Assembly: GCA_019614645.1 (NCBI GenBank)
Contig: JABWDB010000004.1
Location: forward strand, 2,046,001-2,110,000
DNA length: 64,000 nt
Direction of reading: 5' to 3'
From: Stratiolaelaps scimitus
Lineage: Eukaryota; Arthropoda; Arachnida; Mesostigmata; Laelapidae
The position numbers and the translations under genes are program-made. A model generated the notes under the pieces. The model saw only the letters and a program-made list of their open reading frames with translations. It had not been told where the DNA came from and ran no database searches. Below, in pieces: positions 1-12,480 of the stretch; position 1 is the first letter of the stretch; each line of letters begins with the position of its first letter.

Positions 1-223
1 TCTAACGAATGTGATCTATCTCGCACGGTATATTCAGCACTAATCTCCGAGCTTGGCAGGAGCCGTTGGACTTGTTTCGGGACAGCGGGATTCAGAGGGA
101 CGGCTACTTGCTTAGGATGCAGCCGTTGCATGCACGTTCGCGCAATCATACATCTAATCGTGCAGCCAAGAGGCTGGGTGTGCCGCCAAAACGGCAGAGA
201 AAAAAGTTAGGCGTAAAACGACG

Positions 224-260
<37 letters not shown>

Positions 261-841
261 TCGTACAGCAGCCGGAGGCAACAGAGACATCAGGTGTCAT
301 AACGAAAAATTCAGAGAAACTCTTAAGATGAGATGAGTTAGCGTATCATTATACTTCAACGAGAAATGGGCAAAGGAGTTAATCGGTTCCTAAAATGTTC
401 GTTATAAATCGTTATATTGCGGTGCCAATACCTAAATCAAGTCCACTCGTTGGCGGATTCTTCCGAAGGTCTTGTAATCGTATCATGTGCATACAGCACG
501 AAAACGCATGAAATAATAATAATAATAACAACAACAATTATACTCATAACAATGATTCTCGAAATTGATTTTTTTTGCAACTACTGAAACCTCAAAACAC
601 CAACATCTCTGCCCTGCATGAGTGTGCTTTTTTGTTGAGGTGGATAATTTCGAATCTAATATTTATCATTATATATGAGGAATAAGATTGATTCTGTTTA
701 ATTCTGAAAGCTAGCTGCATGCTAATGGACAGCCGAGAGCGAATTAAATGATTGGCACATCAGTTTTGCAACGCTTACACAACTAAAATGTTCCTTGTCC
801 TCAACATACATTTTCTTCTATTCCCCTGCAATGCACCTCAG
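1..841. other. Non-genic flank, AT-rich with simple repeats
   Basis: No supported gene. The stretch contains an (AT)n array at about 226-256, a short (AAT)/(AAC) run near 510-540, and otherwise unremarkable AT-rich DNA. Open frames here are short, and one of them simply reads through the AT array. Confidence 0.6.
226..256. repeat. (AT)n microsatellite
   Basis: About 15 alternating TA units seen directly. It creates an artificial Ile-Tyr repeat in an overlapping open frame. Confidence 0.95.
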
Positions 842-1075
842 CTCAGCAGAAACCTGTCTTGAAGCACCGAGCCGAATTCAAATTTCCCACAGAGAGAACG
901 AGCGAACTCCGCTATTTGACCCGATCCACTATCGAAACATTTGCTCGTATCGGAAACGGTGTGTTCGCGCAGTTTGCGAAGGCCTTTACGAGTCCACAGC
1001 TGGACCTCTTGCCACTTACACCGTTGTACAAAGCTTTGCAATGTCCTGTATGTCGAGCTATTCTGCTATGCGATG
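842..1075 (+). CDS. Possible internal coding exon; C-x2-C motif near its end
   Basis: Seen: a pyrimidine-rich stretch ending in CAG just before 842 (alternative AGs at 846 and 849), an open frame through 1075, and a good donor (GATG|GTAAGC) at 1076, giving a phase-1 exon of about 78 codons. The peptide is rich in Thr, Arg and Phe (for example ETFARIGNGVFAQFAKAF) and ends with LQCPVCRAILLCDG. It reads like real protein rather than random translation. The C-P-V-C motif followed by hydrophobic residues resembles the first cysteine pair of a saposin-B domain such as that of acid sphingomyelinases. This is a weak family guess only. I could not find a matching next exon of compatible phase nearby. 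It could also be a chance open frame. Confidence 0.35.
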
Positions 1076-1663
1076 GTAAGCTCTCTGCCACAATGTGTTT
1101 TGGTACATGACGCCTTAGAAGCGAGGAGTTTCGTGTGCAGCGATGTAGGCACTGCTCATCTATAGAATATTATAATATTTAATCAAATCGATATATTTCG
1201 GGCCTCTGATACATTGACTCATTGATAAATACTATCATATTCATTGGTGTGTATGTCACATCGTATAATATGAGGTCTATATCTCGTCTTGTACATGAGA
1301 AAACAGTGGGACCATTCCGTTGATGCCTCTGCATTTTTTTTCCATCTGGAGCCAGCGCGCAGCAGGTGATACTACAGTGTGTACAGGGTATGGTAACACC
1401 GCTGATTGTTGCTCCCCTGTATTAAACCGGCTGAACCAGCCATTGGACCTGCTTAATTGGTTGTTTTAGCAGTAAACCTTCTCCAACTTAAAGATAGCAC
1501 TTAGGTAATGTCGCAACACTTGCTTCCACTTGGAGCAGCACCACCGCATGCTCAAGCGCACTAGCGACAAAAACGAGGCAATCTCATTTCAGGACCATCT
1601 TATTTCGATGTCTCTATGCAAATATAACATGGTTTTGGTTCACCTACCGAAGACAGCTGTCAG
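1076..1663. other. Non-coding stretch (possible intron)
   Basis: No repeat or gene recognised. If the upstream exon is real, this is the start of its intron. Confidence 0.4.
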
Positions 1664-1808
1664 CGCGGTGGCCTGGATGGCTAAGTCTCTGACTGTGAAA
1701 AGCTGGGGGCAGCAGGTTCGACTCTCACGATGTGACATATAGAGAACGTAAGCTTTGCAAAAGTTGAAGTTTCTTTACAATAAACCAATATAAACCTTTA
1801 CCTTACCT
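1664..1808 (+). mobile_element. SINE family 1, copy A (tRNA-derived)
   Basis: A tRNA-like head carries GGATGGCTAAGTC (A-box region), an arm CTGACTGTGAAAAGCTGGGG, and a B box GGTTCGACTC, followed by the conserved link GATGTGACATA and AGAGAACGTAAGC. The tail AATAAACCAATATAAACC ends in TTTACC-type repeats. The same head-link-tail order recurs near 40.24-40.39 kb, and tail parts recur near 3.4, 3.8, 4.6 and 27.9 kb, which defines a dispersed family. The T-stem is less perfect here than in the 40.3-kb copy, as expected for an older copy. Confidence 0.75.
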
Positions 1809-3404
1809 TCGTCAGTCAGGATAGAACTCGTGACGAAGAGCCTGATGCGTGAGTCAATAATTCTTGATTAACATGGGACGAGGCTTCATTTCTTTCTTGG
1901 AAAAGTTGTGAGTTTTACCATATTGTTTCCGTATTGTTTCCTCTGTATACAAGGTTTCGGTTCCCAACGTGGTCATCTATTGTTATATTTATTAGCCATC
2001 GGGTGAAACCCACCGGCATCTTTTGGGTGGGGCGGAGTATTGCGAAACGTCATGGTACAATTCCAATGCGCTACCGGAGTAATCGAGGTTGTTTCTCCAA
2101 ATTTCGTTTGTCTATTGCTATCAAATACCTAGCATCTGCATCGTGAACCAACTGAGCAGCTTGTCAAGTAATCACTTCCAACTATTTCGAGTTCACGGTA
2201 TTTAGTACACGTTTTGTTGATGAGCCTGACGCTAATTTGCGAGGATGGTGATGATCCTCACTCGCCGATAAGTAAAGCAATTAACTACTTGTAATAGGTG
2301 AGAACGTCACTCACTTGAATCTCACCATTTCACTAAATCTGCCGATCCAGTCATATCAACAAGGTGGTATGCAATCGCATCTCATGCTACTGAATTATAG
2401 AGATACAATGCGCCCACTGTTGGGTTCATTATCGCGCATGCGAATTGAGTTGACAAAACCAGGTCAAACTTCGGTTAGTTTTGTGTACGCTTGCGACACT
2501 TTTTGAACACACTGATTACATTGTATATTGTAGCGTGCAGACATTTGTGATTCATTACTATTAAAGAAGTGAAATCTAGCTCGACTAGTTAGAGTGAATA
2601 GCTACCGTGCAGCTGCACTGGTTAAGCTCCGCCCGGGGTTTCTAGTGCACATCGTGATGCAAGAATACTTTGTCATCCCTTGCTCAGGACATCACCGATG
2701 TATGCTCTTGGACAGGACACCGAAAGCGGGTCAGGAGTAACTCTTACCGCGATCCGGTGTTGCACAACGGCTCGTATTGGATCTCAGTTCAGCACAAAGT
2801 TGACACAATACATCGAATTGAAATCCTGTCGCACCGCGTACATAGCAAATCCCGGAGCGGCTTCGTTCCGCCAAAGGAGTATTTGCTCTTATCGGAAAAA
2901 GGACGTCCGAACCGGAAACATGGCCACGCTGTTCGGGAATCGTCTACAGCTGGAATTTCTGACAAGGCCACAATCTACAGCTTTCATAGCTAGTGTGCGT
3001 CAAACGATTTCTCCACTTGTTGTGGGACTGCGTTGCCTGGCGGGAGGTCCGCCACTATGTACAATGTATCTTCTTTCCTATTTGACATCTCGCATAGCTT
3101 TCAGGTGGGTAACTTTTTTTGCCACGGCATGGTAGCATGCTGCCGATATTTGATGCCTCCTCCTGCTGCTGCTGCTGCCATTGCCGTCGTCATAGTGATT
3201 TGGTGAGAGAGAAAAACAGAATGGCGCGACGCCTTTATCCTGCCGCAAGTGGCGCTAGTGGTACCTTCATGCATACACGTCTCTTCAATGACCTGTGTTG
3301 CCTATGGAGTCGTTGACTTGGTCCGTAGCTTGATTTGGCTCACACACAGACTTACCATCAGAAAGCTGACCAAAATTTTCAATATGTTCACTGGTAGTTG
3401 GCTG
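1809..3404. other. Non-genic stretch with an uncertain open frame
   Basis: A frame of about 150 codons is open at about 2680-3135 (+). It follows a plausible acceptor (CCCTTGCTCAG at 2687) and precedes a possible donor (CAG|GTGGGT near 3102). The phase does not match the exon ending at 1075, and the peptide is not recognisable. A CTGCTG triplet run lies near 3163-3180. Nothing else is seen. Confidence 0.3.
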
Positions 3405-3486
3405 TGGTGCACATATGAGAGAGCTTAAGCATTATAAAATTGCAGCTCCTTTAATAAACCAATAAAACCTTTACCTTTACCTTTTA
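3405..3486 (+). mobile_element. SINE family 1, copy B (3' fragment)
   Basis: Shares ACATATGAGAGAGCTTAAGCA, then AAAATTGCAGCTCCTTTAAT and the AATAAACCAATAAAACC tail with TTTACC repeats. No tRNA-like head is detectable, so the copy is 5'-truncated or its head is too degraded to see. Confidence 0.7.
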
Positions 3487-3795
3487 CTATCCATCTCATC
3501 ATCCCATAATATATTTATGGAATATCTCTTTATTATTATTATTAGTGTTTGTAAATGTGAGTGCGCCAGTGCTTTTGGTTTCCGTATAAAGTCTCCCATT
3601 TGAGCTGGTTCCTGTCAGGTCGAATATATTTTCGAATATTTCTTCGTTCTTTATTGATTGCTGAACATCACCAGGTTTCATTATAATCTGTACCGAGATC
3701 ATCTCCAGTGATCGCTCTACTCCGCATTTGAATTCTCACTCTTCGCAGAAATTGTCGCTTCATTCACTCGAGAGGGTTATGTTTTCCTACCTTAG

Positions 3796-3895
3796 AGGTA
3801 AAGATAAAGGTTGTATTCGTTTATTCAAGGAACTGCAGTCTTATTTAATGCTTAGTAAGTTCTCTTATATGTCATCACGAGATCGTGGGACACGA
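3796..3895 (-). mobile_element. SINE family 1, copy C (reverse)
   Basis: Read on the minus strand it shows the end of the tRNA-like part (CGTGATGACATATAAGAGAAC), the TACTAAGCA segment, GACTGCAGTTCCTTGAATAA and the tail AACCTTTATCTTTACC. Orientation is opposite to the copies on either side. Confidence 0.65.
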
Positions 3896-4324
3896 ACGAG
3901 AGGATGCCATACTTGGCTGCCACCAACTGAAGGTGGTACAACATGTGACTCGTAGAACTTTATATATAATACATATCGAAAATTCATCACAACAAATACT
4001 CTTAAAATTCAGTTGCATACCAGGGAGAATCGGTGGACTACATGTGTTATATTTGCCCTGCGAAATCTAGATAACACGAGCATCGTACACCCAACTTCTT
4101 CACTATATTCAGTTTGTCAAGCGTCCATCCCTCGAGGATATAATTGCTAGTTGGAATTATCTGGTCCGACCTGAATCGTCCCATGGCACTAGTCGAGTGA
4201 GTATTGTCGTCTTATTGGCCATTGTTTCGTTGTAACTGAATCGTGGTAGACAATGCCAAAATTCATTTTGGGACTTAGACTATTCTACGTTCTTATCGAT
4301 GAATGGGCGGATCAGCAAGCCGAG

Positions 4325-4348
4325 ACAAAGAGAGAGAGAGAGAGAGAC
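4325..4348. repeat. (AG)n microsatellite
   Basis: A short run of alternating AG units, seen directly. Confidence 0.85.
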
Positions 4349-4593
4349 TTGGTATCTGGCCTCGCCGACAGCGAAGTAGCTCGTCTAATTGGGTAGTTGA
4401 GCGCACAGCTGGTATTTTCAAGTCACTGTTTGTGGCCAGAGGTAAAAGAACCTTTCTATGTGTAATTGAGGCTCGATCACATCTACCGCTGCTTAATTAG
4501 AGCTGATAAGCTGGAATTGTGAAAGCTCTCAACGCTATTATTATTAGTATGTTCACCCAGCAATCCTTTTTCACGACTCCTCTATCCGCTATT

Positions 4594-4672
4594 CCCGCGA
4601 CGTGACAAATAGGAGAACTTAGCCACTGTAAAAATTGAAGTTCCTTTAATAAGCAATAAACCTTTGGCTTTA
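4594..4672 (+). mobile_element. SINE family 1, copy D (3' part)
   Basis: Contains the conserved link CCCGCGACGTGACAAATAGG, then AGAACTTAGCCACTGTAAAA, ATTGAAGTTCCTTTAATAA and CAATAAACCTTTGGC. It matches the 40.3-kb copy through the link and tail. The head is not intact. Confidence 0.7.
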
Positions 4673-7600
4673 TCATTGATCATTCGGAACTGGTGCGCTA
4701 CTTATTATTTATCCTAGAGTTGTCAGCTCGACCGCTCATTACCGCAATTAGCTATTCAGAGCGTCCGGTCAATCTGAAAGTTTGGACAACGACCTCGAGG
4801 ATCACACCATCTTCTCTGGCGATTCTTCGATTCGATATGAGCCTCAGTGGGGACCTTTGTATAATACATTAAAGGGCAACTCGAAGCGGCATTGTTTCCT
4901 TGTCGTATGGCTTTCCGTGAAGATTATTCTTCTTCAGATTGGACCCCAGGGAGAATTGACTATCGCAATAAATTTGGATCTTCTTCCGCCTGGTCCGCCC
5001 CCAACCAAAGTCGCTGCAGACGATTCAATCCGTCTTCTCTAGTTCGCACGACATTCTGCTAGAACTAAGGAGTCTGTTGAACATTATACTGACGCTTCTC
5101 TTGTAATGCACACATCAGTAATCAACGTATTAGCGATATCAGTGTATGCATACTTTTTTTTCTTTGACGGAGAATGCTCATGCAGACCAGACCTCACAAC
5201 TAAGGTATTTGCCATGGTACTGTGGGACTCCTGCCTGGTGGAGTGGCCAGACCTGCCCACTAAACTCTCCGCCCCACTTAATCCTCACTCTGAGTTGGTC
5301 CGGATCTTCAGAATTAATATTACTATGAAACGACGACGAGTGGCAGGCGTCTACCGGAACATTCACCGACACTTAAAATATCAACGGACAATTCCTAGAG
5401 CAAAAAGTCGAAATTACCACGAGCAAGTTCGCATAGGCAAGTACGTGACAATCCAAGGTTGAATCAAGCGATTGCGCCAAACGGTCACATGGTCGTCCCG
5501 TATTGCGCAACGCATTCAACTCAGAGAAAGAATCTGACAAGCAAGCTGACTATTGCGCTTCCTGGTCTTGTCTAACTTCCAACAACCATCTCTTACCAGA
5601 GAGAATTGTGTCTTCGCCTGACAATGCCGACTAGGGTATTGATAGTGAACGCGCATGTGGTCCAGATCTAAATGAGAGCGACTTTGATCTATTGTATATA
5701 AATGCAAACGCCTCGCCAGAGGCTCTTCTGAATAGATGTAGATACCGGAAGATACCTTGAAGCATCGACGCTAATGTCAACAGACTATGTACGCAGCTAA
5801 TAGAACTAGTATAACAACAACAAACACCTATAGGATATACTATCATACAATAGTATGCAATATACAGTAGTAATATTAGCTTCTGGGCGTCAACAACAAC
5901 AACGTTATCTGTGTGTCGCTACTTTAGGCTGATAGGTTAGCGAACCCCAACACGGCCACGATTAATAATACCGGCTCTTTTTTCCGGTGGATGTTGTCAA
6001 ACGCTTGTCATTCGTTCTATTGAAGAGCGCCCACACATTCGACCATGCTACCACGTATATGACCATAGACGACTAGATTAAAAAAACACCTTCGTCAGAT
6101 TTCCTGTGGTCATCTTTTTGCTCACAGACCACGCCGAGTGTGTTGATAAACGAAGCCATTCGACTGCGTTGCTATGTTAGTCGCTTAAATTTGGACTTAC
6201 ACATATATGGAATTCTTGTCTATACTGTTTCTTTATCCTTACTTCGCCTCACCATGAACCGAAGAAATATGTCCAGGTAGACGGATTCCATGAAGTTTCA
6301 CCGATAGCAAGGTCTGTCTACGTCATAGATATAACACGAATAACGCCCAAGAGATAGGGAGACCCTGTGTGCGGAGATGAATACTCCGTCTCCTCTGGTC
6401 TGCACGTCTACTTTTTTTTCTTTGGTCACCCGTCAGTCTAGCTAAAAATGAATCATAGTGCGGGATAGTTTAGTCTGCCCTGATATCTCTATCGTGCAGG
6501 ATAGCAGCGTGTTCTGAATTGCTATTTTCGTATATAAATCCTTCAAAGGGGCAGATGTAGGATCCCTAAGGACACATTCAGCAATGTCAGATTACTCTGC
6601 CCGTCATATCTGCAGCGTAGTACCAGCCTAGTAACCAGTCTCTTCATCTATCATAATATCTATTTCTCATTATCTCAGATAGAGCATACGTATCGCGGAT
6701 GAGGCTCACCGTGTTTCAGGCCGACCGACGACACAGAGGTTATAACCTATGCCATTTAGTTAAGGCTCCTTTTTATTCAAAGGAATATGTCATTTCACGC
6801 GGCCTGAAACCTGCGGCCTCTAGCTTTTTACAGCCATGTGTAGGGCCACTTTCTATTTCGGCAATCCTCCTCAATACATTATGACCTGTCCGGCCGGGCA
6901 AGGCTCTGTATGAATATTATAATACTATTGAGATTGTTACTCCTCCGTCCTCTCATTGGCTCTCTCAACTCTTCCTAATTATTGTAATAACATTGCTGCC
7001 TGCGTCACCAATTCATGTTAACGTTTATCTATGTATAACCTGATGACCTCTTCCGCCAACCTATGTATCGCACTCCTCTCTCTCTCTCTATCTCCACGAG
7101 CGAACTCACATCCGGTCGCACCTCTCTGGCCTGGCCTCTGTCAAGTCCGGTTCATCGTCGCAACGGCTAGGTGCCTGGATGCAGGATGACGACGGTCAGG
7201 CGTCAGTTCCCCACTAAAGAGTGCCCCAGACTCCATCCGTCCCATAATGAACAACGCCGTAATGAAGTCACTTTGGAAAGACCTCATCCAGCGGTTTACG
7301 GCTCGGCTTCATGGAGCAATCGGAGAGCGCATGTCGACTCGAGTTTAGGACGCGCCCTGTCCGCTCTGCCTGTTAACGATGTGCAGAACGGCTATAGCTA
7401 TGTGCGTTAGAGTGCCTATGGGCTAACCCAATCCGGCTAAATGTCACCTACTAAACGTCATATTACAATACATTGTCCTGCTGGACCGTACGAAACAGAG
7501 TGATGCACAAGTATGGCAGGTCAGCCGCATCTACTCTGTCTGTGAACATATATTATACATATATATATGTGTTGCCTTGCATCTAGCGTGCTCGCCGACG

Positions 7601-10600
7601 GTAGAGAAAAAGCGCCCAGAGGTAAACCTGCATTGCGCACGATGCGCCAGGCTATCACGGTGCGTGGAAGTAGCTCTTATAAACAGGTAATTCGTTAATG
7701 CGACTTTCTACCGCTTATATTAGCACGGTCATTAGCTAATAGCACTGTAATCTGTAACTGAGCCCCGTTGAACAGTCAGTGAACTGATTTCTGTTCAAGG
7801 CGCTATTTTACTTGAATCCGCATACACTATCTCTGCTGTTTACCGAATCACTATTAATTAGGATTCAGTCTAGGATGTTGCTATCGTTATCCAATGTCAA
7901 CATTAATTTTATTCCACAATTATTAAGACGCTAAGTATATCGGTATGTCGTCAATGTGTGCTGTGATATGAGAGCTTCTTGAGGGTAAAAACATATCCAA
8001 GTAAAAAGTAAGCTTCAATATTATACTATTATATTTTTCTGAGTCAGACTGCGAAACCTCAATTCATGGCTGATCCTACTGGTGGGGTTCCATACAGGAG
8101 ATGGCACCAGCGGCTGAATGGTGGTGGTGATATTGACATCCAACGAAAGGGAGATGTTCAACAAACAATATCAAGAAACGACTTAAATCAACGACACGTG
8201 TCACAGATGCTACGGTCAGATCTGGTCACGTTCAGGTTTTTCATCTGCGATTCTCTACGAATCTTGAAGGATCAATAAAGATGGGATGCTTAGAAATAAT
8301 TGTCGAAATGTCACCATAGGTTGACGGATTGTGAGATAATGACGAACATCAATATGAAGCAAACCAGACGCTCTGGGAGCTCCTGTTGGAGATAATATGT
8401 GTAGAGATTGAAAAGTTCTTTCAAATGTAATTTGTGATCGCAGTCAGATCCCACTAAATATATTATATATATATATATATAACAGTAGCCGCATCATTAG
8501 CTGATTACGCCAAAAACAAGGGTTCTATTCCATTGTTGTGAATCCGCTTGGCAATGTTCCAAGCAACAAACATATTCTTGACAAATTCTATTTGTGCGAC
8601 GACTTTTGCCATTCCGAAGCGCGCACGACTATGCGGACTACTTCGCGTGATGTGGGAAAAAAAACAGATTAACAAGCTTCAACTGGAAAGGATATTCCCA
8701 CTTTACTAAGAAGGCAGTGAATAAACGAACGATAGAATGATGTCTTCCCTGTCGAGCGAGCATCTCCAGCGAGGTAGTTTCGAGAGGAGTTTTTGAACGA
8801 CCTCCACCATAGTTCAGCGTCTCCTTAGATACGGCTACTAAACAGGCGAGCAGTAGGGCCGCGTGGAGATAACTAGAGATTTGTACCGGCGAATATATGT
8901 CTACAATATAACATACTAATAACACCTGGAACAGCCAAAAATCGTATCTATAAGAATAGACCATGATTTCACAAGTTACTGAATATGACGACTCAAATCA
9001 AGCGAGAACAATACAATACTGTCGATATAATAATCACGTTATGTAAAAATCCTCTCAAAGACAACATGCGCGTTTGTCGACAGAGCCATTCGATGTATCT
9101 GAGCACGATTTTTCGATGCCGTCAACGGCATTCTGCCGCTTAGCGTGTTGCTTGCTAGACTGGAAAGCAAAATGTATTTTTGGGTCATCGGTATATTCGA
9201 CATACATCACTTCAGTGGGCAGGTATAGGTAGATATAGGTTTATGTCCAATACAAAAATAGCATACAGCAGCGGAGAAGCGCCGGCACCGTGAAGAACGG
9301 CCACCCGGAGGTGACTAGGAAACTATTACTAAAGTCAATATTGACTTTCGTACGGTAAGAACCATTCCCTACATATTATCGACACCGGTTAATGGTGTCT
9401 ACATGAATCATGAGTTGGGTTGTTGTCTTGGTTACGAAGAAAATCATGCTGAACACGACTAGGCGTAGCTTTTGATCAAAATATACACGGTGAAAGGTTT
9501 CTTTTCTGTTGAAGAACATGGCTCAATCTTGAGTGATATATATATAATATATAATAACAGCTAACTGTTTCGAATAGGGGACAACGAACCCGTGTGGCGA
9601 TCGATCGAGAAGGTCGTCACAGTTCAGATGTCTATGAATATCATATAGGTTATATATATTATATATACCCATGAATAAGTTATATGCAACATAACAATTT
9701 TGAGGCTGGCTCTACGTTCGCTTTGGGTACTATTTTATACACAGCTGTCCAAAGAAATCAGGTTCATTTGCATCAGTGTTGTGGAAACGGCAAACCATTG
9801 GGTGGGAAAATTTCGCGAATTACAATACAGACGTTTTGTAAAAACTTCCCTGAGAGCACGGCAAAATTTGAACCTGCGATAGCCTAATATATCGGATGAA
9901 TCTCTGGTAATAAATACATAATTAAGGGTTTCGCACACTAGACATTACTGCCTCATCATAAAATCTTAATGGCAAGCGCCGTATTGATACTTTACTCTAG
10001 ACAGAGCAAAACGTTGCTGTCGCAATTTGTGGGTGCCAGCGGTGGCTTACTGTCGAGACCGGCAAGGCGATACCTTCAGTAGAACATATTACGGCGTATG
10101 AGAAAGGGATCAGTCCTTACTCAGAGCCTTCTAGATAAGACGACAGCTAGCTGTGTTTAGCTGCTGTCGAGCGGTTCTGAGCGATCTCCTATCATTAGTG
10201 GTCTAAGAGCAATCTATCTGATCTGGGCGCGTGAACTACATCGAAGGCAACACACCTCGGTACCTCGATCGTTCCATAGCTCGCCACCTCTGGAACAGCC
10301 CCAGCCAGACGGCTATCCTCCTCGTAGGGTCATGCTGATGATGGCGCTGGCAATGCTGGTGGTGGCGGTAGAGACTTTAGGCGAGCGCAAACTACGGCAC
10401 GTGCCATAGAAGAATATGTGTTGCTTACTGGCGCTTTGCCGCTCACTGCAGACACACACGACCCCCCCCGTTAGCTCATCGTGATGCGTCATTCATTATG
10501 CACTAAAACAATGCTTCGGTGCTGAAGGCAAGGAGGCACCGTGTGCGGATACGAAAACGTGACTGATAGTAGCTTCTAGTAGTGTTGACCGATCCGGCGC

Positions 10601-12480
10601 ATCAAGCCAGTGACCGAACAACTATATAAATGTGTAAATCTGTGATGGCTCTCGCCACTCGTGTTTAGCAGAAATCCACTAAGCACCACTGCAGTACTGT
10701 AGGAACTGCAGGGTTGGGCATTTTTCTTACTTGATTATATGGAGCTTGACAAACTTTGCAAGTTTTATATTTAGATACATTACAAATGCTTAACCGTTGT
10801 TGAGATTAGAGAGAGATAACAACTTCTAGAGAGAGAGAGAAGATAACATCATCATCCCTGTCCCAGATTACAATGAAGTTTTTGGAGAAGTTTCCGTTAC
10901 ATTTTAGCACAGAACCCATGCACATTTTTTCAAAAAGTGTCCCTTTCACCATTGACGTTTTCTCGCGTCCAATCACAATACAGATACAGTACATAAAGAC
11001 TTGTGAACACACATAAACTTAACCCCCCCTTTTGTAGCGTAGCTTATATGATTATTGAAGTGCTCAATCACTATTGTGCAAGTGCTCTACGATACGTCTA
11101 TCTATTAGTGGCTGTTTTCGTTGTTGAGTTTGATTTTTGATATTTGAGTTCCAACAAACTACTTATTACTAAACGCTCTTTGTTAAAAGACGATTTCTAG
11201 CGTGAGCTTTTTGTCCGTACTCCATGAACGCTAAGCAATTCATGACGGTATGAGTTCAGAGTCTGAGGTTATAAGCTGAAGGTTACATCTGTTACATTAG
11301 TTCCCATGTATATAGATACAATGCTCAATCTCAAAGTGATTTACAAATATTATACTAGATATTAGAAGAGTTTCGGTCAACTGAGACTGAGAGAAGGTCG
11401 CAGCGCGTTTGGCATCATTTCCAACCTGATCTAAGATAGTGTGCTGAACCGGGTTTTTATGCTGAGTCCCTGCACTTCCAGCGTCGCTAAGTCGGTGATG
11501 TCGATGTTTTCTAACAGGGGCGTTTCTAGCCAAGGGCCTCGTATCGCGGCTCCATAGACTAGTCTTTGCAAAAGTCCAGTATATCACGTTCAACTGACAT
11601 ATCGCATCCCAGTAAGAGGTGCAAAATTCTCGCGGCCGACGATGCGCTTCTCATTAAGAATGTGCCTTTATGACCTCCTAATAGAGAGAACCTCTCCACC
11701 ACAACCCGAAGATCTTCCCACTGCGACTGAACTCGGAAAGGAAATCTGTCAGATGTTCATACCGACCTATCTTTGGCCTAAAGGGAAAACGTTACACTGC
11801 TCGAGGGAAGGTCATGCAGAGAGGCTTGCTGCGGTGGGAAGTATCTTACAGTTGGGAGCGCCGATGAACGGACCAAATCTCTTTCGAAAGTTTAAGCCAT
11901 TGTGCTGGATCTTTAAGATCGTATCCGTATCAGCCTCTGGATCGTAGTCGATGAGGTGCTAGACGTTTCCAAGGAACATAGAAAATCAACCAACTTCTTG
12001 ACCGCAAGACAAAATAAGGTAGGAACAAGCGAGTCCTGATAGATCTTAGTCGCTCAGGACAACAAAATGTTCTTCGGAAATAGCAGAGAAGGTTCATGTT
12101 ACGCTTAGCCAGTCAGGGGTTCGGCGCTTTCCGTATTATGTCGCGCCGCACGGAATTTAAATCATCGCGGAAATCGACTTTCCAGCCCACCTCTCAAGGA
12201 CGTCAGTCTGGCTCAACAAAGTGTACTATGAACACTTCACCTTCAAATAGATATTGTGTCGATAAATATTGATACAATTGTGTTTGATGGTGAAATTGAT
12301 AAGGTAAATTTGTTCAATTCCCTAATCCATGCCTCCATCAGCCGATTTCTTCCGAGCTCGACGTCCACCACCACCACGGTTGGGTCGCTCATACGGTTAC
12401 AAATCATTTGGAAAACAAATCGAACGAATCACTCGTGTTGTTCTTACTATGCTTTAGCAGCACAGGGTCAATGTTTTCCT
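4673..12480. other. Long non-genic stretch
   Basis: About 7.8 kb without a supportable gene. It holds short CT/TA tracts (7077-7092, 8464-8481, about 9538-9556, about 9650-9666), small CAA runs near 5815 and 5890, and an AG run near 10831-10844. Open frames are short, overlap on both strands and show no recognisable domains. An 18-bp word at 5424-5441 recurs at 50490-50507. Confidence 0.55.
8464..8481. repeat. (AT)n microsatellite
   Basis: Alternating TA units seen directly. Confidence 0.85.

Noticed and set aside
2680..3135. A 150-codon open frame preceded by a good acceptor, considered as the next exon after 842-1075
   Set aside because: The phases do not match, the peptide is not recognisable, and the shared ICSYRK-like words between the two regions occur in a non-coding frame of the first exon.
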